Shown in pieces: positions 1 through 6,170 of a stretch of 7,418 nt of DNA (its first letter is position 1; each line of letters starts with the position of its first letter). A model generated the notes under the pieces. That model had not been told where the DNA came from and did not search any database. It worked only from the letters and a program-made list of their open reading frames with translations. The stretch lies in the NCBI GenBank assembly GCA_905207485.1, contig CAJLLL010000064.1:1-7418 (forward strand), read 5' to 3'. The position numbers were made by a program, and so were the translations under genes. The stretch is from an uncultured Phascolarctobacterium sp. (GTDB lineage: Bacteria > Bacillota > Negativicutes > Acidaminococcales > Acidaminococcaceae).

Positions 1-1726
1 TTTTGCCTTCTTTTTGTTTTTCAAGCAGTTTACGTTTACGGGTAATATCGCCGCCGTAGCATTTTGCCAAAACGTCTTTGCGCAGAGCGCGCACGTTTTC
101 GCGGGCGATAATTTTATTGCCGATTGCTGCCTGCACAGGTATTTCAAACATCTGTCGCGGTATCAGTCCGCGCAGTTTCTCAACAAGCTGTCTGCCGCGC
201 ACGGTAGCTTTCTCGCGGTGAACTATGGCGCTCAGTGCATCTACCGGGTCACCGTTCAGCAAAATATCCACCTTCACCAAATCGCTCATGCGGTAGCCTG
301 CAAGCTCATAATCAAGCGAAGCATAACCACGTGTTGCAGATTTTAAGCGGTCAAAATAATCAAAAATAATTTCACTCAGCGGCAGTGCATAATGAATCAT
401 AACACGGCTTTCGTCAAGATAGGTCATGTTTTCATATTCACCGCGTTTTTCCTGCGATAATTCCATTACTGCGCCGACATAATCCTTAGGCACAATAATA
501 GTAGCATTTACGTAAGGTTCTTCCACATGGTCAATAACTGTCGGATCAGGGAAGTTTGACGGATTATCTACCAATTCAACATCGCCGTTGGTACGGAACA
601 CCTCGTAAATTACGTTCGGAGCGGTAGTAATCAGCGCCAAATTATATTCACGCTCCAGGCGTTCTTTAATAACATCCATATGCAGCAGCCCTAAAAATCC
701 ACAGCGGAAGCCAAAGCCCAAAGCAACGGAAGTTTCCGGCTCAAACACCAGCGAAGCATCATTAAGCTGCAATTTTTCAAGCGCATCACGCAAATTATCG
801 TAATCGGAATTTTCTACCGGGTAAAGACCGCAGTAGACCATCGGCGTGGCTTTGCGGTAACCGGGCAGCGGCGCCTCCGCAGGATTATTGGCATCGGTAA
901 TGGTATCGCCAACACGCGCGTCTTTTACGTTTTTAATGGCGGCTGCCAAAAAACCTACCTGTCCTGCATCAAGTTCATCAACAACAACAGGATTTGGTTT
1001 AAACACGCCTACTTCGGTTACATCAAACTCAGCCCCGGTTGCCATCATACGTATTTTCATGCCTTTTTTTACGCAGCCGTCTATTACACGGAAATACAGC
1101 ACAACGCCTTTATAAGCATCAAATTTAGAATCGAACACCAAGGCTTTCAGCGGCTTTGCCGAATCTCCATCCGGTGCCGGTATTTTGGCAACAATAGCTT
1201 CTAAAACATCTTCTATGCCAATACCTGTTTTAGCACTTGTTAAAACCGCTTCCGAAGCATCAATGCCTATAACATCCTCAATTTCATGCTTAACGCGTTC
1301 CGGGTCGGCACTAGGCAAATCTATTTTATTAATAACCGGAATAATTTCCAAATCATTATCCAGCGCAAGGTATACATTAGCAAGGGTCTGCGCTTCAATG
1401 CCCTGCGTGGCATCAATAACCAGCAATGCGCCTTCACACGCTGCAAGAGCGCGCGATACTTCGTATGTAAAATCGACATGGCCCGGAGTATCTATAAAGT
1501 TCAGCATATATTCCTGCCCGTCACGAGCTGTATAAATACTGCGCACAGCCTGCGCCTTAATGGTAATGCCGCGTTCGCGTTCCAAATCCATGGAGTCTAA
1601 AATCTGTTCTTCCATTTCACGTTTGGTAAGCGTGCCGGTATATTCTATCAGGCGGTCTGCCAGGGTAGATTTACCGTGGTCAATATGTGCAATAATAGAA
1701 AAATTGCGTATATGTTTTTGGTCCAT
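1..1726 (-). CDS. lepA: Elongation factor 4 (LepA), ribosome back-translocase GTPase, 3' end off window
   Basis: Translational GTPase that binds the ribosome and acts on stalled or mis-translocated complexes; membrane-associated or cytosolic in the bacteria studied. Reading from the ATG at 1726, 575 codons are visible. The GTPase motifs are complete: AHIDHGKST (residues 13-21, P-loop), RGITIK (52-57, switch I), DTPGH (79-83, with the catalytic His), NKID (133-136) and SAK (164-166). EF-G-like domains follow, and then the LepA-specific C-terminal part with CYGGDITRKRKLLEKQKEGK at the window edge. In the family only about 20-25 residues follow this motif, so the gene is truncated by the window and not broken. 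AAGGAG lies just upstream of the ATG. The gene is divergent from rpsT. In many Firmicutes lepA precedes hemW and the hrcA-grpE-dnaK genes, which would then lie to the left; these are not visible here. Identification is very secure. Confidence 0.97.
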   Translation of the reverse strand, partial: MDQKHIRNFSIIAHIDHGKSTLADRLIEYTGTLTKREMEEQILDSMDLERERGITIKAQAVRSIYTARDGQEYMLNFIDTPGHVDFTYEVSRALAACEGALLVIDATQGIEAQTLANVYLALDNDLEIIPVINKIDLPSADPERVKHEIEDVIGIDASEAVLTSAKTGIGIEDVLEAIVAKIPAPDGDSAKPLKALVFDSKFDAYKGVVLYFRVIDGCVKKGMKIRMMATGAEFDVTEVGVFKPNPVVVDELDAGQVGFLAAAIKNVKDARVGDTITDANNPAEAPLPGYRKATPMVYCGLYPVENSDYDNLRDALEKLQLNDASLVFEPETSVALGFGFRCGFLGLLHMDVIKERLEREYNLALITTAPNVIYEVFRTNGDVELVDNPSNFPDPTVIDHVEEPYVNATIIVPKDYVGAVMELSQEKRGEYENMTYLDESRVMIHYALPLSEIIFDYFDRLKSATRGYASLDYELAGYRMSDLVKVDILLNGDPVDALSAIVHREKATVRGRQLVEKLRGLIPRQMFEIPVQAAIGNKIIARENVRALRKDVLAKCYGGDITRKRKLLEKQKEGK

Positions 1727-1761
1727 TGCTTTCTCCTTACAAAAAACTTATCTGACTAATT

Positions 1762-1791
1762 ATTATATCATTTTATTCCCTGCACCTGCAA
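1762..1791 (-). promoter_or_regulatory. Probable lepA promoter
   Basis: On the minus strand a perfect TATAAT (-10, 1762-1767) lies 18 bp downstream of TTGCAG (-35, 1786-1791, 3 of 6 consensus bases). The lepA ATG is about 35 bp downstream of the -10 box, with an AAGGAG ribosome-binding site between them. The -35 is weak, so the assignment rests mainly on the -10 box and position. Confidence 0.5.
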
Positions 1792-1855
1792 GTATAGGCA
1801 GTTATAGCAGGCTGACAAAATTTGCTTTGCCTGCAAGATTTATATTAAAAAGCCC

Positions 1856-1884
1856 TTGCGCATGTTTTTAGTTTGTGGTAAAAT
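1856..1884 (+). promoter_or_regulatory. rpsT promoter
   Basis: TTGCGC (-35, 1856-1861), a 17-bp spacer and TAAAAT (-10, 1879-1884) form a good sigma-A-type promoter. Transcription would start near 1891, giving a leader of about 32 nt before the S20 start codon. An AATTAC/GTAATT inverted repeat (1882-1887 and 1897-1902) overlaps the -10 box and start site; its significance is unknown. Confidence 0.65.
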
Positions 1885-1908
1885 TACTTGGTAAAGGTAA
1901 TTGATGGT

Positions 1909-1916
1909 AGGAGGTG
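1909..1916 (+). promoter_or_regulatory. Strong ribosome-binding site fixing the UUG start of rpsT
   Basis: AGGAGGTG is nearly fully complementary to the 16S 3' end and sits 6 nt before the TTG at 1923. The in-frame GTG at 1914-1916 lies inside this Shine-Dalgarno sequence and therefore cannot be the start codon. Confidence 0.8.
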
Positions 1917-1922
1917 AATTCG

Positions 1923-2186
1923 TTGCCGAACATTAAATCTTCCGTTCGTAGCGTAAAAACTGATGCAGAACGCCGTGCAAAAAATGCACCTGTTAAAGCT
2001 GCAATCCGTAACATTGCCCGTAAAGTAGTTGCTTTAACTGAAACCGGCACTCAAGAAGATGCAAAAGCTACCTATGTAACTGCATCCGGTTTAATTGATA
2101 AAGCAGCTCGTAAAGGTATTATCCACAAAAACGCTGCCAACCGCAGAAAATCCAGACTTGCTAAAAAAGTCAATGCTATGGAATAA
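1923..2186 (+). CDS. rpsT: 30S ribosomal protein S20
   Basis: Primary 16S rRNA-binding protein of the small subunit, needed early in 30S assembly. With initiation at the TTG at 1923 the product is 87 residues, starting MPNIKSSVRS and ending in RRKSRLAKKVNAME, with the family-typical IHKNAANRRKSRLAKK segment. The length is normal for the family. An in-frame GTG nine bases upstream is rejected because it forms part of the Shine-Dalgarno sequence, and the homologous N-terminus is MPNIKS. The protein is strongly basic and lacks Cys and Trp, as expected. It is a single-gene transcript: its own promoter lies upstream and an intrinsic terminator immediately downstream. A UUG start is also known for Escherichia coli rpsT, where S20 represses its own translation; whether that applies here is inference. 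It is convergent with dinB. Confidence 0.97.
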   Translation: MPNIKSSVRSVKTDAERRAKNAPVKAAIRNIARKVVALTETGTQEDAKATYVTASGLIDKAARKGIIHKNAANRRKSRLAKKVNAME

Positions 2187-2198
2187 TTTCCAGATATT

Positions 2199-2231
2199 AA
2201 AGCCTGCAAAAATTTGCAGGCTTTATTTTTT
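2199..2231 (+). terminator. Intrinsic terminator of rpsT
   Basis: AAAGCCTGC (2199-2207) pairs perfectly with GCAGGCTTT (2216-2224) around an 8-nt loop that can pair further, followed by A and six T (2226-2231). It lies 12 nt after the rpsT stop. Read on the minus strand the same hairpin follows the dinB stop but is not followed by a good U-run, so termination of dinB here is less certain. Confidence 0.9.
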
Positions 2232-2236
2232 GCTTT

Positions 2237-3373
2237 TCAGCCGCGTCTGATAATTCCTTCACCAAATTTATTCTTTAAAAAATCTACGGCAGCATTACGT
2301 TTTTTTAGTTTTTCGTTGTCGTTAAAATTAAGCACCGGCGCAGCGCCTTCACTTTCCAAATGTGAAATGCTTACACCTAACAGGCGTACTCCCTCACTGA
2401 GTTTTACCTGTGCAAGCAGTTTTAACACGAGTATGTAAATTTCTTCATCGTAAACAACAGGCATTTCGGAAGTAATGCTGCGTGTTATTGTTTTAAACGA
2501 ACTGAATTTTACTTTTAAAGTAACAGTATACCCTACCAATCCGCGCCTGCGCAGCCGCCAGCCTGTTTCTCCGCATAAATCGCGTACGGCTTTGCGTAAA
2601 TCATCATCACTGTACAAATCTTTATCATAAGTGTGTTCTTTGCCTATTGATTTGGCTTCCGTTTCGTTTACTACCGGCCTGTTATCAATGCCGCGTGCCA
2701 AATCGTGTACAGTTTGCGCATTAACTCCAAAAACTTTATGTAAAATTTTTATATCTGCTGCGGCAATTTTGCCAATAGTATCAATGCCATATTTTAAAAG
2801 TTCGGCTTCCGCCGCTTTGCCAATGCCAAAAATTTTACGCACCGGCATTGGTGCAATAAAACTTGCTGCTGTTTCGTGCTTTATCAAAACCAGCCCGTCC
2901 GGCTTGTCTAAATCCGAAGCAAGTTTGGCCAGAAATTTATTTGGCGCTATGCCTACAGAAACGCGCAGCCCTGTATCTGCCAAAACTTTTTCTTTTATAG
3001 CTTTGGCCATAGTTACAACATCCGGATACAGCCCTTCCATACCGCTGACATCCAAAAATGCTTCATCTACAGAAAGCTGTTCCACCAGCGGCGAAAAACT
3101 ATGGAAAATTTCCATTATTTTATCTGAAACTTCCTTATAACGCCGCATACGCCCCTGAATAAACACTCCATGCGGGCACAGGCGCTTTGCCATATGCATT
3201 GGCATTGCCGAATGTACGCCAAATTTGCGCGCTTCATACGAGCAGGTAGAGACAACGCCACGTCCGCTCAAACCGCCGACAATTACCGGTTTTCCCGATA
3301 AATCCGGATTATCAAGTTGTTCAACCGATGCAAAAAACGCATCCATATCGGCATGCATAATCCAGCGCAGCAT
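2237..3373 (-). CDS. dinB: DNA polymerase IV (Y-family translesion polymerase)
   Basis: Error-prone DNA polymerase that extends past damaged bases and stalled forks; cytosolic, normally recruited by the sliding clamp. The 378-residue product has every Y-family hallmark: HADMDAFFASVEQ at the N-terminus (catalytic Asp9), the STCSYEARKFGV steric-gate/fingers segment (44-53), the catalytic SVDEAFLDVS (Asp103, Glu104), and SVGIAPNKFLAKLASDLDKPDG in the palm. Helix-hairpin-helix and little-finger regions follow. The length is slightly above Escherichia coli Pol IV and normal for Firmicutes. The start at 3373 is fixed by AGGAGG at 3381-3386, 7 nt upstream. The stretch APVLNF after HLESEGA occupies the place where relatives carry a QLSLF-like clamp-binding motif, but it lacks the Gln. 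The gene stands alone: the next upstream gene has its own terminator. Its promoter contains a near-match to a LexA box, so SOS induction is likely. Confidence 0.95.
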   Translation of the reverse strand: MLRWIMHADMDAFFASVEQLDNPDLSGKPVIVGGLSGRGVVSTCSYEARKFGVHSAMPMHMAKRLCPHGVFIQGRMRRYKEVSDKIMEIFHSFSPLVEQLSVDEAFLDVSGMEGLYPDVVTMAKAIKEKVLADTGLRVSVGIAPNKFLAKLASDLDKPDGLVLIKHETAASFIAPMPVRKIFGIGKAAEAELLKYGIDTIGKIAAADIKILHKVFGVNAQTVHDLARGIDNRPVVNETEAKSIGKEHTYDKDLYSDDDLRKAVRDLCGETGWRLRRRGLVGYTVTLKVKFSSFKTITRSITSEMPVVYDEEIYILVLKLLAQVKLSEGVRLLGVSISHLESEGAAPVLNFNDNEKLKKRNAAVDFLKNKFGEGIIRRG

Positions 3374-3401
3374 TTTTCTACCTCCTGTAATTTATATAAA
3401 T

Positions 3402-3430
3402 ATAATAACACATACGTTCGCTTTTTACCA
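3402..3430 (-). promoter_or_regulatory. Candidate dinB promoter with LexA-like SOS box
   Basis: On the minus strand, positions 3420 to 3407 read CGAACGTATGTGTT. This matches 12 of 14 positions of the Bacillus-type LexA/DinR consensus CGAACRNRYGTTYG, with a perfect left half-site. The candidate -10 is TATTAT (3402-3407), and a weak -35 TGGTAA lies 17 bp upstream (3425-3430). The box would therefore sit between the -35 and -10, where bound LexA would block RNA polymerase. The LexA site is better supported than the exact promoter boxes. Confidence 0.5.
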
Positions 3431-3472
3431 TAGTTTACTATATTGTTTATAAACTAATAAATTCACCAAAAC

Positions 3473-3521
3473 AAAAAACAGCATTTCCTTCGGAACACAT
3501 CCGTTTGAAAATGCTGTTTTT
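3473..3521 (-). terminator. Intrinsic terminator of the SIMPL-domain gene
   Basis: AAAAACAGCATTT (3474-3486) pairs with AAATGCTGTTTTT (3509-3521), a 13-bp stem. The 22-nt loop contains a smaller CGGA/TCCG hairpin (3491-3494 and 3500-3503). On the minus strand the stem runs into a T-rich tail. It lies about 20 nt after the SIMPL gene stop and separates that gene from dinB. A T-run on the other side means it could also work on the plus strand, but no plus-strand gene precedes it. Confidence 0.85.
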
Positions 3522-3539
3522 ATTAATTTAGTTCAAAAC

Positions 3540-4256
3540 TTAATTCAACGCAAATACAACCTGTACACGCGCATTTAATTTAATTTTTCCGGGAACAAGT
3601 TCCGTAGCTTCCGCATCAGCCATTGCAGCACTGCTTCTCAGCTTATTGGCGCCGTAAGCAACTATTGTTCCGCCGTCAAAATTGTTAATATCTGCGCTGA
3701 GCATATTGCCAAGCGTACGGGTACCGGCATTAGCAACTACAGCAGCTTTTTCACGTGCATTTTCTACCGCTGCAGCCAAAAGCTGGCGCTGTACGATATT
3801 TTTGCTGCTTAATGCAAAAGTTACGTTGCTGATATTGGTTGCACCAGCTTTAACGGTGTTATCAATAACCTGGGAAAGTTTATCCAAATCTTTAACAGTA
3901 ACTTTTATAGAAGAATTGAGTACATATTTATCAACAGTACGTTCGCCGCTGCGGTCAATTTTATACTCCTGATTTAAATAGTAACCGGTATTCTGCAAAT
4001 CATTATCTGTTATTGCCAAACCCAATAATGACCTGCGGATTTGCTGAGCAATTTTCGCCTCTTCTGCCCTTGCCGTTTCAGCATCATCTGCACGCACGGT
4101 AATGCCTATATCGACATACGCCATATCAGGTGCAACTTCCTGTTCTGCCATACCGCTTACTGCAATAGTGTTTGGTTCTGCCGCATCGGCCGGATTTACG
4201 CCGGCAAAGCTGAATACCAAAAGCGCAGCTGCCAGCATTGATGTAAATTTTTTCAT
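3540..4256 (-). CDS. Secreted SIMPL-domain (DUF541, YggE-like) protein
   Basis: The 238-residue product begins with a clear Sec signal peptide: MKK, a hydrophobic core around residues 7-20, and an ADA-A site giving probable cleavage near residues 25-26. There is no lipobox Cys. The mature part starts with NTIAVSGMAEQEVAPDMAYVDIGI, the typical opening of the SIMPL (DUF541) domain, which fills the rest of the protein and ends in ARVQVVFALN. Length and layout match the YggE-type family. These proteins are periplasmic or surface-associated, form oligomeric rings in solved examples, and have been linked to stress phenotypes, but no biochemical activity is established. The start at 4256 is supported by GGAGGTG just upstream. 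The gene follows the hydrogenase gene by 56 bp with no terminator between them, and it has a possible promoter of its own. No functional link to the hydrogenase is evident. Confidence 0.9.
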   Translation of the reverse strand: MKKFTSMLAAALLVFSFAGVNPADAAEPNTIAVSGMAEQEVAPDMAYVDIGITVRADDAETARAEEAKIAQQIRRSLLGLAITDNDLQNTGYYLNQEYKIDRSGERTVDKYVLNSSIKVTVKDLDKLSQVIDNTVKAGATNISNVTFALSSKNIVQRQLLAAAVENAREKAAVVANAGTRTLGNMLSADINNFDGGTIVAYGANKLRSSAAMADAEATELVPGKIKLNARVQVVFALN

Positions 4257-4282
4257 ACTAACACCTCCGTTATTTGTAGTTC

Positions 4283-4288
4283 ATTATA
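4283..4288 (-). promoter_or_regulatory. Possible -10 box for the SIMPL-domain gene
   Basis: A perfect TATAAT on the minus strand lies in the 56-bp gap between the hydrogenase stop and the SIMPL start, 26 bp upstream of the ATG. I see no convincing -35 box at 16-18 bp, so this may be a weak or activator-dependent promoter, or chance in AT-rich DNA. Confidence 0.35.
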
Positions 4289-4312
4289 AACGGAAAATAT
4301 GTTTAAATTGTG

Positions 4313-5800
4313 TTATTTTACATCTAAATTTATTTTTTCAATTACTTTTGCGGCTTCGCTGTCTTCATCTACATTTTTCTGTGGACTTGCAGCAGCATAT
4401 TTCTTTAACAGCATATTTACAATATTGTAATCAGCAATGCTGCCAGGGCCATCCATACACCCGCGGTCACAAGCCATACCTTCAAAATATTCACAGTCCA
4501 GCTTGCCGTCTTCAAGCTGTTTAACCTCTGTCAGGCAGCGTTCCAAACCGCTGGCATAATGCGTTTTCAAATTTTTGCCCTGTTCACCCAAAACATTTGC
4601 TACCGCAGATTTTACGCCGCAGCTTACCGGGAACGAAATACCATACAGCGATGCCTCTGAACTGAATTCATCAACTTCCATGCTGGCAGCGTCAATGCCG
4701 ATGCCCTCCAGTAAACATGCCATTTCTTCAAAAGTCATAGCATAATCAATAGCATCTTCGTTAGCGTATGCCTCTGCCTTTTTAGCTATGCACGGCCCAA
4801 TAAATACAGTAACAGCCTCCGGATTATTTTCTTTTACATACCGTCCGCAAGCCACCATTGGCGATACTGTCTGCGAAATTTTTCCTGCAGCGGCAGGAAC
4901 ATGTTTTTTTATCATATTAACAAAAGACGGGCAGCAGGAACTGGTCAAATATCTCTGCTCTGCCGGAACTTTTTCGGCAAGTTCCTGTGCCTCATGGGCT
5001 GCAGTTAAATCAGCGCCGATAGCTACCTCTTTAACAGCCGTAAACCCTGCTTTTAAAAGTGCTGCCACAACCTGTGCAGGAGTAACCTTTAAACCAAGCT
5101 GGCCAACAAAAGAAGGCGCCAGGAGCGCATAAACCTGCTTACCAGCCTTAATTTCTTTTATAATTTGCACAATAGCACTGCGCTCATCTATCGCGCCAAA
5201 CGGGCAAGCGCTGCGGCACGCACCGCAATGCACGCACTTTGTAAAATCAATCTTAGCTTTTCTATCCGAACCGGCTGTTATAGCGCCAAGCACGCAGGCA
5301 CGTTCACACGGACGACTTATTTCAATAATAGCGCCATAAGGACAGGCTTTTTTGCACAAACCACATTCAACACATTTTGTTTTATCAATATAAGCCCTGT
5401 TTTGATAAATAGAAATAGCTTTACGAGGGCATTTATTAATGCACTTATGCGCCACACAATGGCGGCAGGCATCAGTAACAAGAAATTTATCAATCGGACA
5501 CTGGTCACAGGCTTCCGGCAAAACATCAATAACCGGCAAATTTTTATCTAACGGCTCTGCCAAAGCCTTTTTACTGGCTTCAACAATGTTTATGCCTGTT
5601 TCAAGCCCAAGCGCCATATCAATTCTGTTTTTTAATACTGCACGTTCTTTATGCACGCAGCAACGAACGCGCGGCGTATCTTCGGTAACGGTATTGTACA
5701 AAATATCATAAACATGTTCCGGTAAATTATCACTCCATGTAAATTTTGCAATACCGGTTAAAACCGCACGCCTGAATTTGGTTACTTCAGTTAATTCCAT
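4313..5800 (-). CDS. [FeFe] hydrogenase, group B-like, with ferredoxin-type iron-sulfur clusters
   Basis: Iron-only hydrogenase for reversible H2/proton conversion, probably cytosolic. The 495-residue product has an N-terminal region with RVRCCVHKERA (Cys47-Cys48), typical of the group B family. A Cys-rich ferredoxin part follows: CxxCx4CxxxCP at 112-124, CxxCxxCxxxCP at 143-153, an extra CxxxC at 165-169, and CxxCxxCxxxCP at 189-199. The H-cluster domain carries TSSCCPSF (L1; Cys290 ligand, Cys289 the likely proton relay), GPCIAKKAE (L2; Cys337, Lys340) and EGMACDRGCMDGPG (L3; Cys444, Cys448). All expected H-cluster ligands are present. L2 has Gly-Pro-Cys instead of the Met-Pro-Cys of classical group A enzymes. 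ATG 5800 is preferred because GAGGTG sits 6 nt upstream; an in-frame GTG at 5899 would add a hydrophobic leader lying upstream of the promoter. No partner subunits or HydE/F/G maturases are in the window, so maturation must come from elsewhere. The in vivo role of group B enzymes is unsettled. Confidence 0.9.
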   Translation of the reverse strand: MELTEVTKFRRAVLTGIAKFTWSDNLPEHVYDILYNTVTEDTPRVRCCVHKERAVLKNRIDMALGLETGINIVEASKKALAEPLDKNLPVIDVLPEACDQCPIDKFLVTDACRHCVAHKCINKCPRKAISIYQNRAYIDKTKCVECGLCKKACPYGAIIEISRPCERACVLGAITAGSDRKAKIDFTKCVHCGACRSACPFGAIDERSAIVQIIKEIKAGKQVYALLAPSFVGQLGLKVTPAQVVAALLKAGFTAVKEVAIGADLTAAHEAQELAEKVPAEQRYLTSSCCPSFVNMIKKHVPAAAGKISQTVSPMVACGRYVKENNPEAVTVFIGPCIAKKAEAYANEDAIDYAMTFEEMACLLEGIGIDAASMEVDEFSSEASLYGISFPVSCGVKSAVANVLGEQGKNLKTHYASGLERCLTEVKQLEDGKLDCEYFEGMACDRGCMDGPGSIADYNIVNMLLKKYAAASPQKNVDEDSEAAKVIEKINLDVK

Positions 5801-5806
5801 TTTCTG

Positions 5807-5812
5807 CACCTC
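5807..5812 (-). promoter_or_regulatory. Ribosome-binding site fixing the hydrogenase start
   Basis: GAGGTG on the minus strand, 6 nt before the ATG at 5800. Together with the promoter just upstream it rules out the in-frame GTG at 5899 and the ATG at about 5836 as starts. Confidence 0.7.
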
Positions 5813-5831
5813 AACTAAAAAGTAATCTACC

Positions 5832-5846
5832 TTCATTTTAAATGAA
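5832..5846. repeat. Perfect 7-bp inverted repeat overlapping the hydrogenase -10 box
   Basis: TTCATTT (5832-5838), one central T, and AAATGAA (5840-5846) form a perfect dyad that covers the -10 box (5835-5840). The position suits a repressor operator. The sequence does not match the Rex consensus and I cannot name a regulator; AT-richness makes chance symmetry plausible. Confidence 0.35.
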
Positions 5847-5863
5847 AGCAGAAATAAAGGCAA
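5835..5863 (-). promoter_or_regulatory. Hydrogenase gene promoter
   Basis: On the minus strand TTGCCT (-35, 5858-5863), a 17-bp spacer and TAAAAT (-10, 5835-5840) form a good sigma-A-type promoter. Transcription would start near 5828, about 28 nt before the ATG at 5800. Confidence 0.6.
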
Positions 5864-5898
5864 ATAAAAAATGCCGATAATTAAGATATTTATCAGCA
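5862..5898 (-). terminator. Possible minus-strand intrinsic terminator upstream of the hydrogenase promoter
   Basis: On the minus strand TGCTGATAA pairs with TTATCGGCA (plus-strand 5872-5880 and 5890-5898; 9 bp including one G-U) around a 9-nt loop, followed by TTTTTTATTTG. The stem is AT-rich and only moderately stable. If real it would stop transcripts running antisense to the small plus-strand ORF before they reach the hydrogenase promoter. Confidence 0.4.
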
Positions 5899-5939
5899 CT
5901 GATTAATTTAAACTATTTAAACAGGAGTTAATTGATACA

Positions 5940-6134
5940 TTGAATATTGATAAGATATTAAACGATAATAATATTAGAAGTTTTGAAGATGTTTTGGAAA
6001 ATCGGGGGCAAACCCGTTTGTTCAACGTTGTTACCATTGGTCACGAATTAGATAATCAGGAAGCCGAATTTCTTATTACGGCCACCGAAAAATTACTTGC
6101 CAAAAATAAAAACGATATAGATGAAACCTTATAA
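5940..6134 (+). CDS. Small acidic protein of unknown function
   Basis: I do not recognise this 64-residue protein. It starts MNIDKILNDNNIRSF, has a central RLFNVVTIGHELDNQEAEF segment, and ends in a Lys/Asp/Glu-rich tail. It has no Cys, no signal peptide and no membrane segment, and is probably a soluble, partly helical cytosolic protein. The start is the weak point: TTG at 5940 is preceded by AGGAG at 5923-5927, but the 12-nt spacing is long. The only other in-frame candidate is a rare ATT at 5931, which would be too close to AGGAG. In favour of a real gene are the Shine-Dalgarno sequence, an ORF filling the space between two larger genes with no larger gene opposite, and an intrinsic terminator immediately after the stop. 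It is divergent from the hydrogenase gene and convergent with the recombinase gene. I found no convincing promoter upstream. Confidence 0.6.
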   Translation: MNIDKILNDNNIRSFEDVLENRGQTRLFNVVTIGHELDNQEAEFLITATEKLLAKNKNDIDETL

Positions 6135-6170
6135 AAAAGAAGCCAGGCAAAGCCTGGCTTTTATTATTCT
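6132..6170. terminator. Bidirectional terminator shared by the small ORF and the recombinase gene
   Basis: AAGCCAGGC (6140-6148) pairs perfectly with GCCTGGCTT (6152-6160) around an AAA loop. On the plus strand it is followed by TTATTATT, and on the minus strand by TTCTTTTTTAT. It lies between the stops of two convergent genes (6134 on plus, 6164 on minus) and can serve both. Confidence 0.88.

Noticed and set aside
1795..1837. Several CTGCA/GCAGGC-type repeats in the lepA-rpsT spacer as a regulatory hairpin
   Set aside because: The arms are only about 6 bp with a 16-nt loop and no consistent spacing; not distinguishable from chance.
1882..1902. AATTAC/GTAATT inverted repeat as an S20-responsive leader hairpin
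   Set aside because: The left arm overlaps the -10 box and lies before the predicted transcription start, so it would not be in the mRNA.
1914..1922. GTG start at 1914 for S20
   Set aside because: The GTG is part of the Shine-Dalgarno sequence AGGAGGTG; the TTG at 1923 gives the conserved MPNIKS N-terminus.
2631..3140. A 169-codon plus-strand open frame opposite dinB
   Set aside because: It lies wholly inside the secure dinB coding sequence on the other strand and has a low-complexity Ser/Ala/Leu composition typical of an antisense shadow.
4102..4524. A 140-codon plus-strand open frame opposite the SIMPL and hydrogenase genes
   Set aside because: It spans the ends of two confidently identified minus-strand genes, has no ribosome-binding site and resembles no family; treated as an antisense artefact.
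5801..5899. Upstream GTG start at 5899 giving the hydrogenase a 33-residue hydrophobic N-terminal extension
   Set aside because: The extension overlaps the predicted promoter and the inverted repeat, and a proper Shine-Dalgarno sequence precedes ATG 5800. A membrane leader is not expected for this family.
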